A stretch of 64,000 nucleotides of DNA, taken from positions 21,539,025-21,603,024 of the forward strand of contig NC_060108.1 of NCBI RefSeq assembly GCF_021155765.1. Reading direction: 5' to 3'. A program made the position numbers and the translations under genes. The notes beneath the pieces are model-generated. The model was given only the letters and a program-made list of their open reading frames with translations. It was not told the origin of the DNA and ran no database searches. Positions 25,767-39,418 of the stretch are shown piece by piece (positions within the stretch are counted from its first letter, which is position 1; each line of letters begins with the position of its first letter). This DNA comes from Diprion similis. Taxonomy: Eukaryota > Arthropoda > Insecta > Hymenoptera > Diprionidae.

Positions 25767-28230
25767 AGTTTACTCGTATTTCAGCCGCGCTTCGTACATG
25801 CATACATGCTGAGATATCAGTGAAGTGAAAGAATTCCAAACTCTGCGCGATGCGCGCGCATTGCATGCGGCGACTTTAAGATGGAATCCCCGATCTTTCC
25901 GGCTCGGCAAGGCCGGCTTGGATCGCTCCGTTCGTTTCTACGCAGCGGGCGTGTTCTCCCAATCACGAATGCTTGCTTTATTTTTAATTCCTCTCGCACC
26001 GCCGTGTGCACGTGGCGATGGTGACCTCCGACTTGTTCGGCCATCTTGGGCCAACCAGTGGTTGGCAACGAGATACTCGGGTACCTGCAGTCTTATCTTG
26101 AAAGAATTCTAACTATCAACAGTTTCCTTCGACGCTTGGTATTTATTCCTCGCGCATTTTTCACCCTGCTGGATTGGGGTCGATGCGTCATTCCAACATT
26201 TCATCTGCCGTACAGCCTGAGATCACGTGGTACAGCATCTGTAGCTGTATCATCGAACTTCGCTTTTCGGCCTATCAAGAACCGCCCATGGTTTAATCTG
26301 ACCAAATGTATATTCTTCCCGTTTTAAATAACTAGGTTGCAGCGCCGCCAACGTTTCTTGGCTTTCATTTACAGTCATCAATCTGCGTGTATGTGGGTTC
26401 GACGAATGACACGTGACAAATGCGTGTCGATATGTGAAAGCACGACGACAGCCACGTCGGTGGTTACCAAGTCGGAAAAGTCAGTAGCTTGAGCACCGCT
26501 AAATTTGCAAAATAAAACTGCAGCTCCCTCAGGACGTTCAGAATTTTGGCTTGCCAATGGAAAACCGCAAATCTAAATACTCATTACGTTCTAGGTGAGG
26601 TTTGAGATCCTCGGATTAGTCCACGACTAGGTATTCTATATACGCCTTAATGTCAATGATCCCGTCGAGCCACGTATTTGTCTATACATTCCCACCAACA
26701 AACCAGCGAGTTTAAAATGTATAGGAATCATGGAGAACCCTGAGGCATTCCGTTGAGTCGACTTGATAATTCATAATAAGCACAAGGACAGTCTGTCCAA
26801 TGGTTTCCGAAATCAGTTCATACGATACATGACGAGTGCGTTGGTCGATTTCGACGTTGACGTATATGCATCCAAATACCAAAGTCCACGATCTCAATCG
26901 CGAAAAAAGGCTCAACAGCCCCGTTCTATACGCAATTATAAAGAAAAACACCCCACTTCATTTTCATTTGACGCAGAAATAAAGAAATCGCAAGGATTCT
27001 ACGGAATTGCATTAACAAATTCGTAGAATTCCTGTCATTTCTTCATTTCTTCATTTCTGTATCATCAAACGAAAATGTATTGGGAGTGTTTTCCTTTAGA
27101 AATGCTTACGGGGTGAGGCTGTCAAGCCCTTTCTTGCGTTCGAGATACGTGGAGATGGATGTTTGGAGATATATACGTAAACGTCGAAATAGTCGAGGGC
27201 ACTCCCTTAATTTTTCCGCCCTACTTGAACACGCGTCGACTACCGGTAACATCGTGTTTCGTGAGTCCACCATTGGAATGATCGAATATTTCGCGCGAGC
27301 GCAAACGTTACACGCATTATATGCCTGTTAATTTTAATCGATGACAGTACATACGTAGAAATTAGGTGACGTACAAAGATTCGGAGAAATGCATTAGATA
27401 AACGATGAAATTATCGCTATTTTATATCTTTTATCCGAGAGCCGGCACAGACTCTGACAATTAGTCGATGATCGTATGTTGTGAAAATGAATCATCCCGC
27501 GTTTGTTGTCGCTCATTATTCATTGTCAGCCTATAGATCCCATACCCCGGTTGTGTGTTGTAATCCACACGCGGCAGGGGGCGAATAAACGATCAAACTG
27601 TATACTATTCACGAAGCAATTAATTATAGGGAAACAATTGACAGTCTCGGAAAATATTCCGGACAGTTCATCTCAGGTTACATAATCAACCTAATCAACA
27701 GTCGACAAGTGTATCGCAATTCAAAACTGTTCCACCGAATGTATGAAACCAACGACTGCTAAGCGTAGCGTTCGAAAACTCATGGCGTGGCAACCTGATG
27801 CTAAAAATAATACAACGGCTGTTTACGTAAGCGCGAAGCGAGCGAAGGCGCACGCATGAACATCGTTCAGCAAGACGCATCGATTTCATTCAAAACTCGA
27901 TTTTCCCCGACGAAATTGTTGCAGGGATTAACACATAGAAGTATAAAAGACGAAAGAAAGATAGTGAGGAAAATTATACCGTTATCGATGGCCCAATTCT
28001 GTTTCCGATTGAGAAAAACATTCTCAATCCACTTCTATCTCTTATCATCATTTTTCATCTAGGATAATATTAGGTTTCGGGTCAATGATCGAATACTGTC
28101 AACGAGTGCCACTAATGCAGGGGATTTCACCCGAAACCGGCATTTGAGCATTTTTCTCTCTCTGTCTCCCTCTTTTTGTAAATCAAGAAAGGATATCCTT
28201 ATCCAGCATTGTTATGGATAAATAAAACTG

Positions 28231-28265
28231 ATCTATCTATGTATCTATGTATCTATCTATCTATC
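28231..28265. repeat. CTAT/TATG tetranucleotide repeat
   Basis: Short tandem repeats of ATCT with ATGT variants, non-coding. Confidence 0.85.
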
Positions 28266-28969
28266 ATATATCTATTTCTCACTCTATGATTGAATATCCA
28301 GTGTTCTACCAATGCCTCTGCAAATGTACATATGTAGTTGCATATCTATATAATTTTAACCGACGCCCGTGTTGTCCCGCATGGTCAACGAGACCTACTT
28401 TGGACCAAGTTTCTCGTACTCGATGTGAACAGCTTTTAAAAATTTCTCCACAACCCTGTGCATACAAAAAAGCACGTTGCCTTTGACGAGTGAAACTTTG
28501 AGAGGCAACTGAAGAGAAAAATTTGTAAAGTGACACAGACTGTGCTACGCACGTAATAAATACATCCGCAGGTACGCCAGCAAACGTCACAATCCCGGAG
28601 CAGTTGTGCTTCGGCAAAGAGAGACTCATCGAGTTACTTCTCTACAGTCGTCGTAAGCGTGCACGAGATAAGGAAATTCCAGCGCAGCAAAGCCGCGGTG
28701 CATTTCTGTATGCACATAAGCCGTAATGTCAACGAAGCCGGCCGGCCAGCTGGCATTTCTAAAAGTTGTTTATACCGAGTACCGAAACAAATTCTGCCCG
28801 AATCGCGTACCGTTATCCGTGCAATGCGGTATACAGACAAGATCGTCGACTCGCAGGCTCATCTTGATGGCACTTTCCTAGCTGAAGAAAGAATTTTTAC
28901 CGTCCTGCGTAGCAATTATATGTTCGAAGAATAAAAACGATATGAAAGACACTTGGGATTCTTTTTTTT

Positions 28970-28971
<2 letters not shown>

Positions 28972-29003
<32 letters not shown>
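28972..29003. repeat. (ATT)n microsatellite
   Basis: About ten tandem ATT units in the intergenic gap. Confidence 0.9.
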
Positions 29004-31513
29004 GCGCCCGAAGGCAATTCGCAGGCCGTTCGTTATACGAGTGATTTCTTTGTCTTCACTAACCTGGGACAATTGTTTGGAATACTTCGCTCGAAAGCTG
29101 TGCGTACCGGCGTAGTTCTTGCAAGTGACTGTTGCGGCGATCGTAGAGACGACGCTCGGCTATGAAGCGAGTTTGCTTCGATGCTGGTCGTCCTCCCCCC
29201 TCCTCGGGATGGTGGGGATACCAGAGCTAGATAATATCGCCACCAGTACCGTCTTTGGGAAATTTTGTTTCTACGCAACCGGCTTTCAATGATTCCCAGA
29301 ATTTTTGACGTCCCGTTTCTTCTGTTTCCTTTTTTTCCTCTCAGCTTAGTTCAAGGTCGTTGTGTTGCCGGATTTTTGTGATTTTGGTCCTAACCTACGC
29401 GGTTTCTCCAATCTTGAAAGTCTTGCTTTGAATTGTTCAGTGCGAAATTACAAACATTCGAAGAAAAATTATGTCATCTTGAGAATGAATGAATGGATTT
29501 GAATGAAAATTGGTACTTTTTTTGAGGTTTTTTACTCACTGATCGCGAATGTATAATCAGATTTCTAGAATTTTGATTTCGAGTATTCAATGCTTAAAGG
29601 TTATTTGGGTCGCTGATCGTGAACTCGACATTCGGCTAGCAAAGTTCGAATGAGATAGTGACATTCTTATCATTATCATTCAGGTTATTATTAGTTTAGA
29701 TTGAAATGAGTTTAAAGGCTGGAAGTTTATAGACCCGCACAACTTACAGTTTAAAAAAAAATCAAATTGCGTTTCCTTGAATGTGTTATTATCTAATCGT
29801 CCTTCCGTTGCGTCATTTGACCGTTATTATACATATACGTTGGCTCTTAATTATTTATGCAAATTGTATTCAATGATGCCGAAGCTAGTCGCCGATGTAC
29901 AATTTTTATTCACACTTTTTTTCGGTACGATATTCAATTCGAAAGTATTTCATGCAGACGATGTTACTCTGGAGTGACTCATAGATACGGGCATATTTTG
30001 AGAAACATCGGCATGACATTACAGTCCCATATTTTTTACTAGGGATTTGGGGGACAAGAACAGGAGCGGCTTATGAACTGAGCGGACTGGGTGACGGTCT
30101 ATGGGCCCCAGCCCAGAGGGCCTCATTTGCTTCTTTAGTTGAATATTTTTAAAATTATTTCAAACTAATTGTATTTCTTAGTGAATAATTTTGGTCATAT
30201 GAAAACAAAAATAACATCAATAAATAGACATTGAATAAAATCTTGTATGGTGATGATCTAGTATATGGGATGAGTTTAGTTTTCTTGAGACTAAAATCTC
30301 GGCAGCGTTTTATCACAAAGTTGTAACTTCAGTGAATTTTTATTTACTAAAATGAAAACTTTTTTCCGGGATCACGAAGTGTCTACGGCCGTCGATTAGG
30401 AGTCACTTGATTCTTTTCTACATAAGAATGATGGTATCACAATTTTTTAACGCTAAACGTAAAAGCATTCCACAAAAAGAAAATTGAGTAGGTATGCGGT
30501 TTCAACCAATGACGTTAAATTTGAATAGATAAGAATTTTGCATTAAAAAAATCTTACAATTCCGACAGATGTTCCCAAACGAAAGTGATAGAGAGTTAGA
30601 ACTTCGAAAAAATTAGATCACGTATGTTTGGTGCAATAGAAATACGAAAACAAGCGTGTCGTTGTGAAACCCAATTCATTTTCACTGCCAATTAACACAA
30701 TTAAGGAATATATGAAACAAGACCCTGTGAAATGTGTCAGCCTACAGGCACGATCAACCTATGACTCGGCCCTGAATAGGCAGGTAGAGGAATAGAAAGA
30801 GAAACTACGTAGTGTTATCTCCGTTTTTCCTCACTCTGAACCCTAGACGAAGGGAAAATCTGGTGCCCCATTGTGGCGCCACTCTCTTATAGATCGTTGC
30901 CATGGTTCCAGAGGAAATTTGGCAACTCCTGTGAACTCCGGAATCAGCTATTACGAAGCCAGCGTGCGCGCTGACGCCAAGCATCGATCCGATGCTTTTT
31001 ATCATCTAAGCTAAAGAGAGACGAAATTTCACATTCAGAAATCGTGAATGGCTCATTTTTCTTTCTTTTAAGAACGCTGTTGGATTGTTGATGGATTTCG
31101 CGAGTATTTGATCAACGACGAAATAATTTTTTATATTCTTCGCTATAAACTTTTACCATGGAGATGATCGAACTATGATTATTATAGCGGATTTGATGAT
31201 TACATGAATATACTTACGTATAAACATAAGTCAGACACTCGTTCACGTTTTGATATCAATCGTAAATTTTTTCTTATCAGCGATGTACTGCGAGGAAAGT
31301 TTTATGACTATTCAAGTCTATTTATGCACTCTGACTAGATGATAGACGTTACTAGTTGCGTGATCTCGTGCATTTTATTTTCTGATAGCCCTTATCTAAG
31401 AGCCACCGGATACGTGAGATCGGACAGTCGGAAATTACGTCTGTTCGTTACTGAAATACAGTAACATTCTACGTTTGATTGAATCATCGCACCGATAACG
31501 CTCACAATCAGTA

Positions 31514-31535
31514 GGGGGGGGGGGGGGGGGGGGGG
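31514..31535. repeat. Poly-G tract (22 G)
   Basis: An uninterrupted run of 22 G, very unusual in this AT-rich background and able to form G-quadruplexes. Such runs can also be length-inflated by sequencing or assembly. Confidence 0.85.
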
Positions 31536-32934
31536 ATTTTTGTTAATTTTATTGATTCTATTAGTAGTAGAGGTAACAACGCGATCGAACGTGTCCCCGG
31601 ATCTTCCTTACACGTTGCTGTTTGTTTAAGGTCAAGGAGATGGCTCGCGGCCAGAGCCGTTGTTATTATTGTTTTTTAAGGTTATACATTCAACTCGAAT
31701 CGACCTTGGGACGGTCAAATGCACATGGGCGTAATTGCAATAAAGCCGCGACGGCTTTGAGTAAACCACGTCGCCAGTTCGCTTTTTTTTACACGAACTT
31801 CGATATTCTTGAAAATATGTAAAGAGTATTCCATGCTAACTCGACCTGATTTTGACCCTTGACCTCTCCAATTTGGCTCGCGATTTTCTGTGTGATTTTT
31901 TTTTCCATTTGAATTGTTTTGAAATTTTTCCAATTGATAATAAAATTGATCTTAAGAAACTTTGAATCAGCTATAAATTTTAAAAGTTATTATATTTATG
32001 AATGCCAATTTAAAAATCTGATATTTCTGAAAAATCTTCTGTTGTATATAAAAATGTTTGAGCTTTATCAATCGAATTCCTGTATTCTACTGCGATTTTA
32101 CAAAAATTACGCTCGGAAAATTCACTCTGGTATCACCATAATATCACTATTTTAATCCACTGGCGATTTTCAAATTTTAAGTTCAATACTTACGGTTTTG
32201 ACCAATGACCATCGAATAATTTGTATCGAGAAAAAAAAATGTCTAAAATTTGTATAAATTTTTCAGTCCCAAATCTTTGGGATATAATTTATAGCCGAAA
32301 TTACTTGTTTCTCTAATTTTTACAACCTAAAACTTTTTTAAATCAGCGTTATTTTTTTTATTATTTAAATTTCAACACTTTCTAATTAAAATAAGTTGCT
32401 TTTACTATTATAAAACGCAATTATTTAACAAATTACGCACATTTTGGATATTTCATAAAAATATTTTCTTTTATTTCAAATTAGCAAATAAAATTTCATG
32501 GTTGAAATTGACTGATTTTTACATTTCCTAAATTAAGGATTAACTATGGAAAATTTTTGTTTGAGTGATTTTTCGCTGAGACTTTGGTATGCTTTAAATC
32601 CAAGTGAGAATCGAAATATAATTTCATTTCAATTTCACAATCAGTGAGGTGCATTCCGTCACGATGTGGCTTATCGCGGTTTGTCACTTCCGTTGTTCCG
32701 TCGTGGCATCCGCGAGATTATATCTTCGTGGAATATTAATTAGTCATAGTTCTATTGCGTTAGACATTATTAAAAAGTCTTGGGAGTGTTATTCAAATTA
32801 TGTCTAACTTATTAGTGTAGATTAATTGATGGTTAAAACGTTGAAAGTATTTGAATTATAACTTGCTTATAGTAGAATCGAAAAATAAAATGTGGCAACA
32901 GCGTTCTTTCATCTATCATATGATCATATTACTT

Positions 32935-33109
32935 CGTCCAAAAACATTGACTGTCAGAGCAGAAGACTGGTCATGACGTAAGCTGTGACGCCGATTTTTG
33001 CAGCTTCGAATTTAGATATTATTTACAAATATCATTTTATCTGTAAACATCAGCTTTACAGTTTACACCACTACCAGCCTTCTGTTCTGACGGTCAATGT
33101 TTTTGGACG
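32935..33109. mobile_element. MITE-like element with 37-base inverted repeats
   Basis: The left arm (32935-32971, starting CGTCCAAAAACATTGAC) is matched by the reverse complement of the right arm (33073-33109) with only a few differences. The 175-base unit is non-coding and would fold into a hairpin with a roughly 100-base loop. This structure fits a miniature inverted-repeat transposon; no target-site duplication is obvious, and the superfamily is unclear. Confidence 0.65.
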
Positions 33110-34347
33110 AGGTGGTCACTCTCCTTTGCCGCGTGTTGCCATGTGGAAAATAATAAGGCTGCGTACGTTTCAGTGCATATTGAGACGGAAACCCGTTAAA
33201 AATTGAAAGAAATATGAAAAAAGCGAAAAATTGAATCAGCGCCATCTTAGAACTCTTATTTTTTGAAAGAATCTTTCTTTAAACCCAAAGAAACTTATCA
33301 AAAGTTGGAAAGATCGATGTTAAACAAATACGAATCATCGCTACCTGGAGTATTCTTCTTGGCTTCTGCCATAAGAACCTACCTATCTATAGTCTATGGA
33401 TACATCTATCGATGTATGACACATTTTTCGATAACGCTGTAAATTTCAAGCCTCCAATTTGGAATTCTTGGAATCACCATTAGTTGCGTGAACCTCCTTA
33501 ACAACGCGATGTTCTCTCTTTTTCGCCATTACTTGTGACATTTTCCTATTAGACACATTTCTGTCTTCTCCCATACGATATATATGTATAGCTGGGTGTA
33601 CGCCACAAGCTAATCGCAAGCGGTTGACCGTTAAACACAAAACTATTCTTACGTCCGTGAGATATGAGTAGACAATACAAATCTGACGTGATAACATACA
33701 GAATAGGAATGCATACCTTCAATTTTCTGCCTATGCACTTATTTTTTTAAGTTCCTAACACGTAGTATATAATACGTATAATACGAACTATACGTAGGGT
33801 GTTTTTATTTAAAAATATCAAACAAAAGTCAGTTATACTGTCTAAAGCATGAACTGGTTACTTTAATTGGGGCAGCCTAACATTCCACAACTCCTCTGCA
33901 TTAATAATACATACTTTGTGTGTAAAATGCATGTGCTGCACAATACGTAATCCTAATAAGACTATGGCACTTTATACATATATGTCAGTATCGTATTTTG
34001 GTCAACAAATAGACAGCACAAAGAGCGTTAACGATATACAAATAGATATGAACCGTATTTACAATTTTCATTAGCAGATGTTTTCGAATTCACGTACCCG
34101 TACGTATGACAGTTACATTTTACATGTATGTAATTTATACACAGACAGTACGTATAAACGGGAACGAAGTCAAATGATAGTTTGATATCATTGTAATTTC
34201 ATAATCGGTCGAAAACTCAACCAGACAGTGACGGTATGTGTATATAATAAAACCTGCTGGTCTCGTAGGTAAATTTATTCTCACCCGTTACTCCTTGAAT
34301 ACGAAATAAATATATACAGAAAAGAAAATCTTGGCTCAAAATGTCGC

Positions 34348-36675
34348 TTAAAAGAGCTGCTCGTTGTATACTCCAACGAAAGAGTTACATTTGTGGCAAA
34401 AGTGTTTTGTTGCCAGACAGCTGTTCGCGCAGTAGACACACGGCGCGCAGCACCAGCATCTGAAAATTACGAATATGATTAGATATGAACTCATAAATAT
34501 AACATGATACAGTGAATTCATTGAAATTTAAGTCGACCGCACGAACTTCGATACGTGTATGTTTCATGAGAATTTTCTGACGCATTGTACAAACTATAAT
34601 ATTTGTTTTTCACACCCCATGTACTGCCCCATAACAGGATCTTCAAATGTTAAATATACGCTGGATAAATATATATTTTGTCGATAATTGGTCTGTTGTT
34701 ATTACTCCCGCTTGTGGGCGTGAAACACAGCTTCCGAGTTTCGTCGAATACATTTTGATCCGTTTCTTTAGAGAAAAAAAAATTGAATCTTGGAGATTCT
34801 TAAGAGGGTTTTAACAGAAATTGCTTACCCAACTAGGCAAAGGACAAGGGCCATCAAGTGTGTCCTGCCACTAGCTCCTCTCTCCGTTCTGGTGACACCC
34901 TTCTGGCCGCACACGTGACAGGTAACCATGCAAGGATCAGGACCCACGTTTGGAGTGGTGGTGAACACGTGTACAGAAGCACCTGCGTATAAAAATTGTC
35001 TTAAATTAGTTGGTGTGACATTTTTCTCGATCACAGGATGATATCTGTCACATTCTAGCGGCGAAAATCTGATGGAGAATCAAAATCATCGATGATGAAA
35101 TTCGAGCAGCCTGTTCCTTCATTCGTACCTCTGACTTCCGCCATTGGAACACGAAAAAACAATTTACTACCGCGTCGACAGAAAATAATTATCAGCATGA
35201 GTTACACAGTGCATAGAATAATCGAGTCCAAAAAAATAATCGAACATAACTCAATTGAATCGGTATAAATTAATCGATTATTTCGTATTTTTATGAAACG
35301 GTGCACGTGAAACCCAAGTCTCGTACATTTCAGTATTTAGTCTTAATAGCGGAAATTTTTTTTTGTTGAATTATGGTTTCATTCAAAATATTTTTTAATT
35401 TCAGGTGAAAAAATTCATTTGTCATTTGATTTAATCCAACAATCGATTATTTTTGGTCAGTCGTATGAGTTATCACTTGATTTTAAGTACAGCCTATACA
35501 ATCCTCCCAGTTTATTATTGAGATGCCACATACCATTGGCATGATTCAGACTGACAATGAGCTGGGCAAGAAGACACTTAAGCATTTCCTAGTCATTTAG
35601 CCGAAATTGTTTGGAAATATTTTCCTCCATCGGTAGGTAAACAAGTACGTGATTTATATAATGGCACAACATCGCTTCCGGGCATTTCGGAAAATCCAAA
35701 CACCCATTATATGCAGAATATACATTGTTGGGGTGGACTATATTTCGAGCACTCTGATCTAGGGCATCGATCGACGCGTCAGGGCCGATTAATGATGTAG
35801 GTAGTATTTCGAAAACAATACTACGGTCATGCAACACTTACATCAGGATATTAAACAACACGGTTAGATACCGCATTTTTATCTTATCGCTGGTTTACTT
35901 TAGATAACAATTTACGCTTGGGCTTTCAGAAATGAATACCGTTTCGAAAATACGCTCAATCTTTTCCAAGTGAATAAAAAATATACCATGAGCCGCGAAT
36001 AAATAATGAAATTAACGCTCTCGAATCGTATAACTGACTCGTGTAGGAATATCTTTTTTTTACACTATTTTCCTCAACCACAGATGGGGAAAAACTGGTC
36101 GTTTCACAATTAAAGTGAATGTAAAAAATGAGTGTGCAGATTACTTTCTTCACGGTAGCGCCACAACCGTTTCGTTGTTTCAAAATTCAAAACAATTCGG
36201 CACACGATCTGCCGTATAATACATAAAAATAATACAAACTCCTAAACCAAGTGTACCAGTTATTGTCACCTTTAGACCCAATTATTGAACCTTTCATTTT
36301 CCAATATTATAAATTTACGTCGAAAATTGTGAATTTCTCGATAACAAAGACCAACTGCTGGAGGGTTGGACACTGGAAATTTATTTTTTGGTAATCTTAG
36401 AAACAAGGATCAAACCTTTGTAACCAAAAAAGGTCAATCATTGGAACAGGGTCCATAACTGGTACACTCACCTCAAATCACCTGAAATTTCTGAAGCAAA
36501 ATTCGATCGTGGAATATCACCTAAAGTGAAGAAAATATTTCCACTATAGATTATAAAGCGTTTCACCTGGTTGAATGTTGACTGGTTGTGCCGGCGTGTA
36601 GGCGACTCCACCACCTGGTTGAGGGATCGGCTCAGTCGTGGGATTGTAAGGCGACGCATTCTCTTGATGATGCAT
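34348..36675 (-). CDS. LITAF-domain protein (array member B)
   Basis: A 124-residue LITAF-like protein. Exons 36567-36675, 34829-34982 and 34348-34459, intron phases 1 and 2, with a long first intron of about 1.6 kb. The N-terminus (MHHQENASPYNPT) is proline-rich but has no PPxY. The domain begins GASVHVFTTTPNVGPDP, has the first knuckle CHVC (Cys58/61), then THLMALVLCLVGCW, and the second knuckle HFCHKC (Cys109/112), where the usual proline is a histidine. The tail is VGVYNEQLF. All four cysteine ligands are kept, so zinc binding and endosomal membrane association are expected. A phase-compatible alternative first exon lies at 35129-35144. Confidence 0.92.
35129..35144 (-). other. Candidate alternative first exon of gene B
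   Basis: ATG plus four codons and one base (MAEVR, G) followed by a GTACGA donor, inside the first intron of gene B. Splicing to the exon at 34829-34982 keeps the phase and gives MAEVRGASVHVF, a form without the proline-rich N-terminus. It would need its own promoter. The signal is short, so chance is possible. Confidence 0.35.
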
Positions 36676-39418
36676 GTTGCGAATTTAATTAATTTTAAAG
36701 TTGAAAATTCGATGAACCGGGAAAGCTTTTCCCCTGATCCTCCCGACGCACCACTTGACGTTTCGAACTATGTTCACCTGTTGTCTCTGCAATCAGTTAC
36801 ACACAGAAACTTGCGCACGATTAACGCTGCAGACACTCGTGGCAACCGGCGAATCGGAGGAGCACCGTCATGGCGGTCACACAGGTGAGTAATGTGAGGA
36901 GGGAGGGGGAATTTCGAGAGGAAGGTGAAAAAGCGGAAGGATAGAGGGGATAGAAGGTTCCTCTAGTGCGGGAAAAACTCCACGCTTTGAACGCTCGTAT
37001 ATACCTGTCTATACCGATTTTACACCTTTTCATAATTATACACTCTCGGCCAAAAGTTTGGGTACACCGATCGAAATTTCTTGCCGCATTAAAAGTTAGA
37101 CGGCTGACTCAAAAATAAAGATAATCAAATTTTCCAAGCGGTATTATAAAGGAGACAGATTTACCTGTATTTTTCTTTTTTAGAAAATTCTCTGCGATTT
37201 TACTTCTGAACATGGCTGTTTTCGGCTATTTTTTAGTCATCGAAAATTCACCCCATAGCTTAGGGAAACAATTTTCCTCCGTTATTTCTATGGTGAACTT
37301 AAAAAGGATAGGTAAATCTAGATTTACGATTTTTAAAAAGTTTCGTACGATTTTTTTTTTGCCCTAGTATTACATTTTTTCTTATTAATATCTTGTCTTA
37401 AATCCGATAATTCTCGAGACACAACAACTGGACTTATTACCGTCTTGACATTTCCTATAAAACCCCATAGTTATTGGATTACGCCTTCTTTTTTAACATA
37501 TCTTTTTGATCTAAAAATGCAATACCGGGGCGAAAAAAATCGTACGAAACTTCCTAGAAAATGAAAATGTAGGTTTTGATATCCTTTCTAAGTTTATCGT
37601 AGAAAAACGGAGAAAAAATCTTCTCTTAGCTTTGTGGTTAATTTTCGTCGGCTAAAAAATAGCCTATAAACGGCAATGTTCAAAAATACGTACCGGAGCC
37701 AGAGAAAAAAAAATGGTGTAGTATTTTCTAAAAAAGCAAAATGAAGGTAAATTTGTCCTCCTGAAAAGGCGCTTGCGAAATTTGATTATCTTTATTTTTG
37801 AGCCCGATATTTAACTTTTAGTGCGGCAAGAAATTTCCTTGAAGCCATCTGTAGAATTGTCATCTGTATCTTATAATTAATATCAATGCAAGTCTGATAT
37901 CGATCACACGTGACAATAATTCGAAATTTCCGACGTGGTGTGTGATTTTTGCCATTACATATATATATAGAAGACATATATGAAGCCGGTAAATTTGGCA
38001 ACTTTTGTTTATTTGTCGATTTTTATCATATATAAAGGATTGAAGTTTCGATTATTGATTGGAAATTACAAAGTGACGAACGAAATCGCAACGTTTTCGA
38101 ACCACTGCATGATGTCATTTAGAATTATTTATAGCATAAGCAGCCGCAGACCCTTACGTATTGAAATTGAATTCATATTGATACACACATGGCACAGCGT
38201 GATAATGTATATAAAAAAAAGAAACTGTAGGGCCTCAATAAGTCAATCGTTGTGCGGAAGCGAGGCCCGGATATGATTCGCATTTATGGGATGTCATGCT
38301 TCACGACGTGACAAGTATAAGTAACGACGTCTTGGTACGCCATGAATACCCTGTAAGGGTTCACCTTTGCTATTCAGTTTTTTTCCCCACACAGTACTAG
38401 CTGACCTGTGTCTTAGTTTTTTCAGTGACATATACTCATACATTATAAATGGAAATAGCGATGGTCGTATTGAACGAAAACAGCAATTATAAATGTCTTG
38501 TTGATTAGAACATGTGACTAAGGGTATGATTATACTTATGTGTGTCTATAGTACGGTAAAATATGTCAGGTCTAATCAGCCGCAGTTAACAGTTGAGGTA
38601 TATAGACCATAAAAATTGCAAACTAAGATTAAGATAAAACTATTGAAACGTTCTCAAGGGGACCGGTATAAATACGAGATAATGCTGGTAAGTGGAGAGA
38701 AAACGGATTCAGCTGCTTACTGTACGAAACGAATTATGAGAAGAATTTCTGATAAATCATTTGAATTTACTCATCAGCAAAAATTCATTATCGTTACATA
38801 AAAATAAAGAATAATATTTTTCTTCTTGGCACCATATTCCAGCTACCGTAAAACTTCAAGATCGATCTTCGATTTCACTTCAAATGTCAGAGTTTCATAA
38901 TATTTTCAGAACGATCGATATATTCCAACTACTTCAAACCTGCCTACTGACAGTGGCAAATTATTCAACTGAAAAATTGTCACTTGTTCAGTTCTACATG
39001 ATTATAGAACGTTCGAATTGCTGGTGATCAATGAACTGATACAAGTCTAACGGAGCGTAAGAAATTGACTTCTTCAAAAAATAGTTACGACGTTAAAAGC
39101 AAAATTGTTTTGCTCCCAATTTTTAAAATTACACCGGTCGACTTGAGCCACGATTATTTCGTGGAATTGCTTCACGGACAATTTAACGTAGAGCAAATTC
39201 GCCTGCATTTATGTAGTACTATAGTTGTCACTGTAAACTTGCAGCGATCGCTTTCACATGGTCCCAATCACACGCACGCGTATTTTGGCCAAACCAGGAA
39301 CAGAGTTTGACGCCTAGGTTTTGTCCTGGTTCACTTGGTTCTTGAAAACGAGCTGGGCATCTTGAAAGTTGCGATTCGTCCTTTTAAATTCGAGTCCAGG
39401 CAACAGGAAGCGTTTTCT
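36676..39418. other. Intergenic region between array members B and C
   Basis: No gene seen. The 37.0-37.8 kb part is a long foldback element listed separately; the rest is AT-rich unique-looking sequence with short chance frames. Confidence 0.5.
37041..37838. mobile_element. Non-autonomous Tc1/mariner-like foldback element
   Basis: About 0.8 kb forming a long imperfect palindrome. The stretch at 37073-37132 matches the reverse complement of 37778-37838, and matching continues inward (for example AAGTTTCGTACGATTTTTTT near 37,345 pairs with the copy near 37,535, and GGCTATTTTTTAG near 37,230 with its inverse near 37,655). The left end, CTCGGCCAAAAGTTTGGGTA, resembles termini of Tc1-type elements and follows a TA. 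The equivalent outermost bases are missing on the right side. No transposase frame is present. Confidence 0.7.

Larger units (their letters stand above)
18592..34347. other. 15.7-kb gap without recognised genes inside the LITAF-like array
   Basis: AT-rich DNA with no frame I can link to a protein family or to a phase-consistent exon chain. It holds simple repeats (CT at 25.7 kb, CTAT at 28.2 kb, TTA at 29.0 kb, poly-G at 31.5 kb), a small inverted-repeat element near 33.0 kb and a short direct-repeat region near 22.1 kb. The stretch 30,060-30,130 is locally GC-rich (with GGGCCC) and may be a degenerate transposon end. The 25.8-26.3 and 27.1-29.3 kb parts are less AT-rich and could hold promoters or non-coding RNA exons, but no specific signal supports that. 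Confidence 0.5.

Noticed and set aside
25499-25828. Frame with a long Ser-Leu repeat
   Set aside because: It is simply the translation of the CT microsatellite.
30060-30130. GC-rich stretch with GGGCCC that could be a transposon end or tRNA-like sequence
   Set aside because: No tRNA cloverleaf or box A/B pattern is seen, and no matching second terminus was found.
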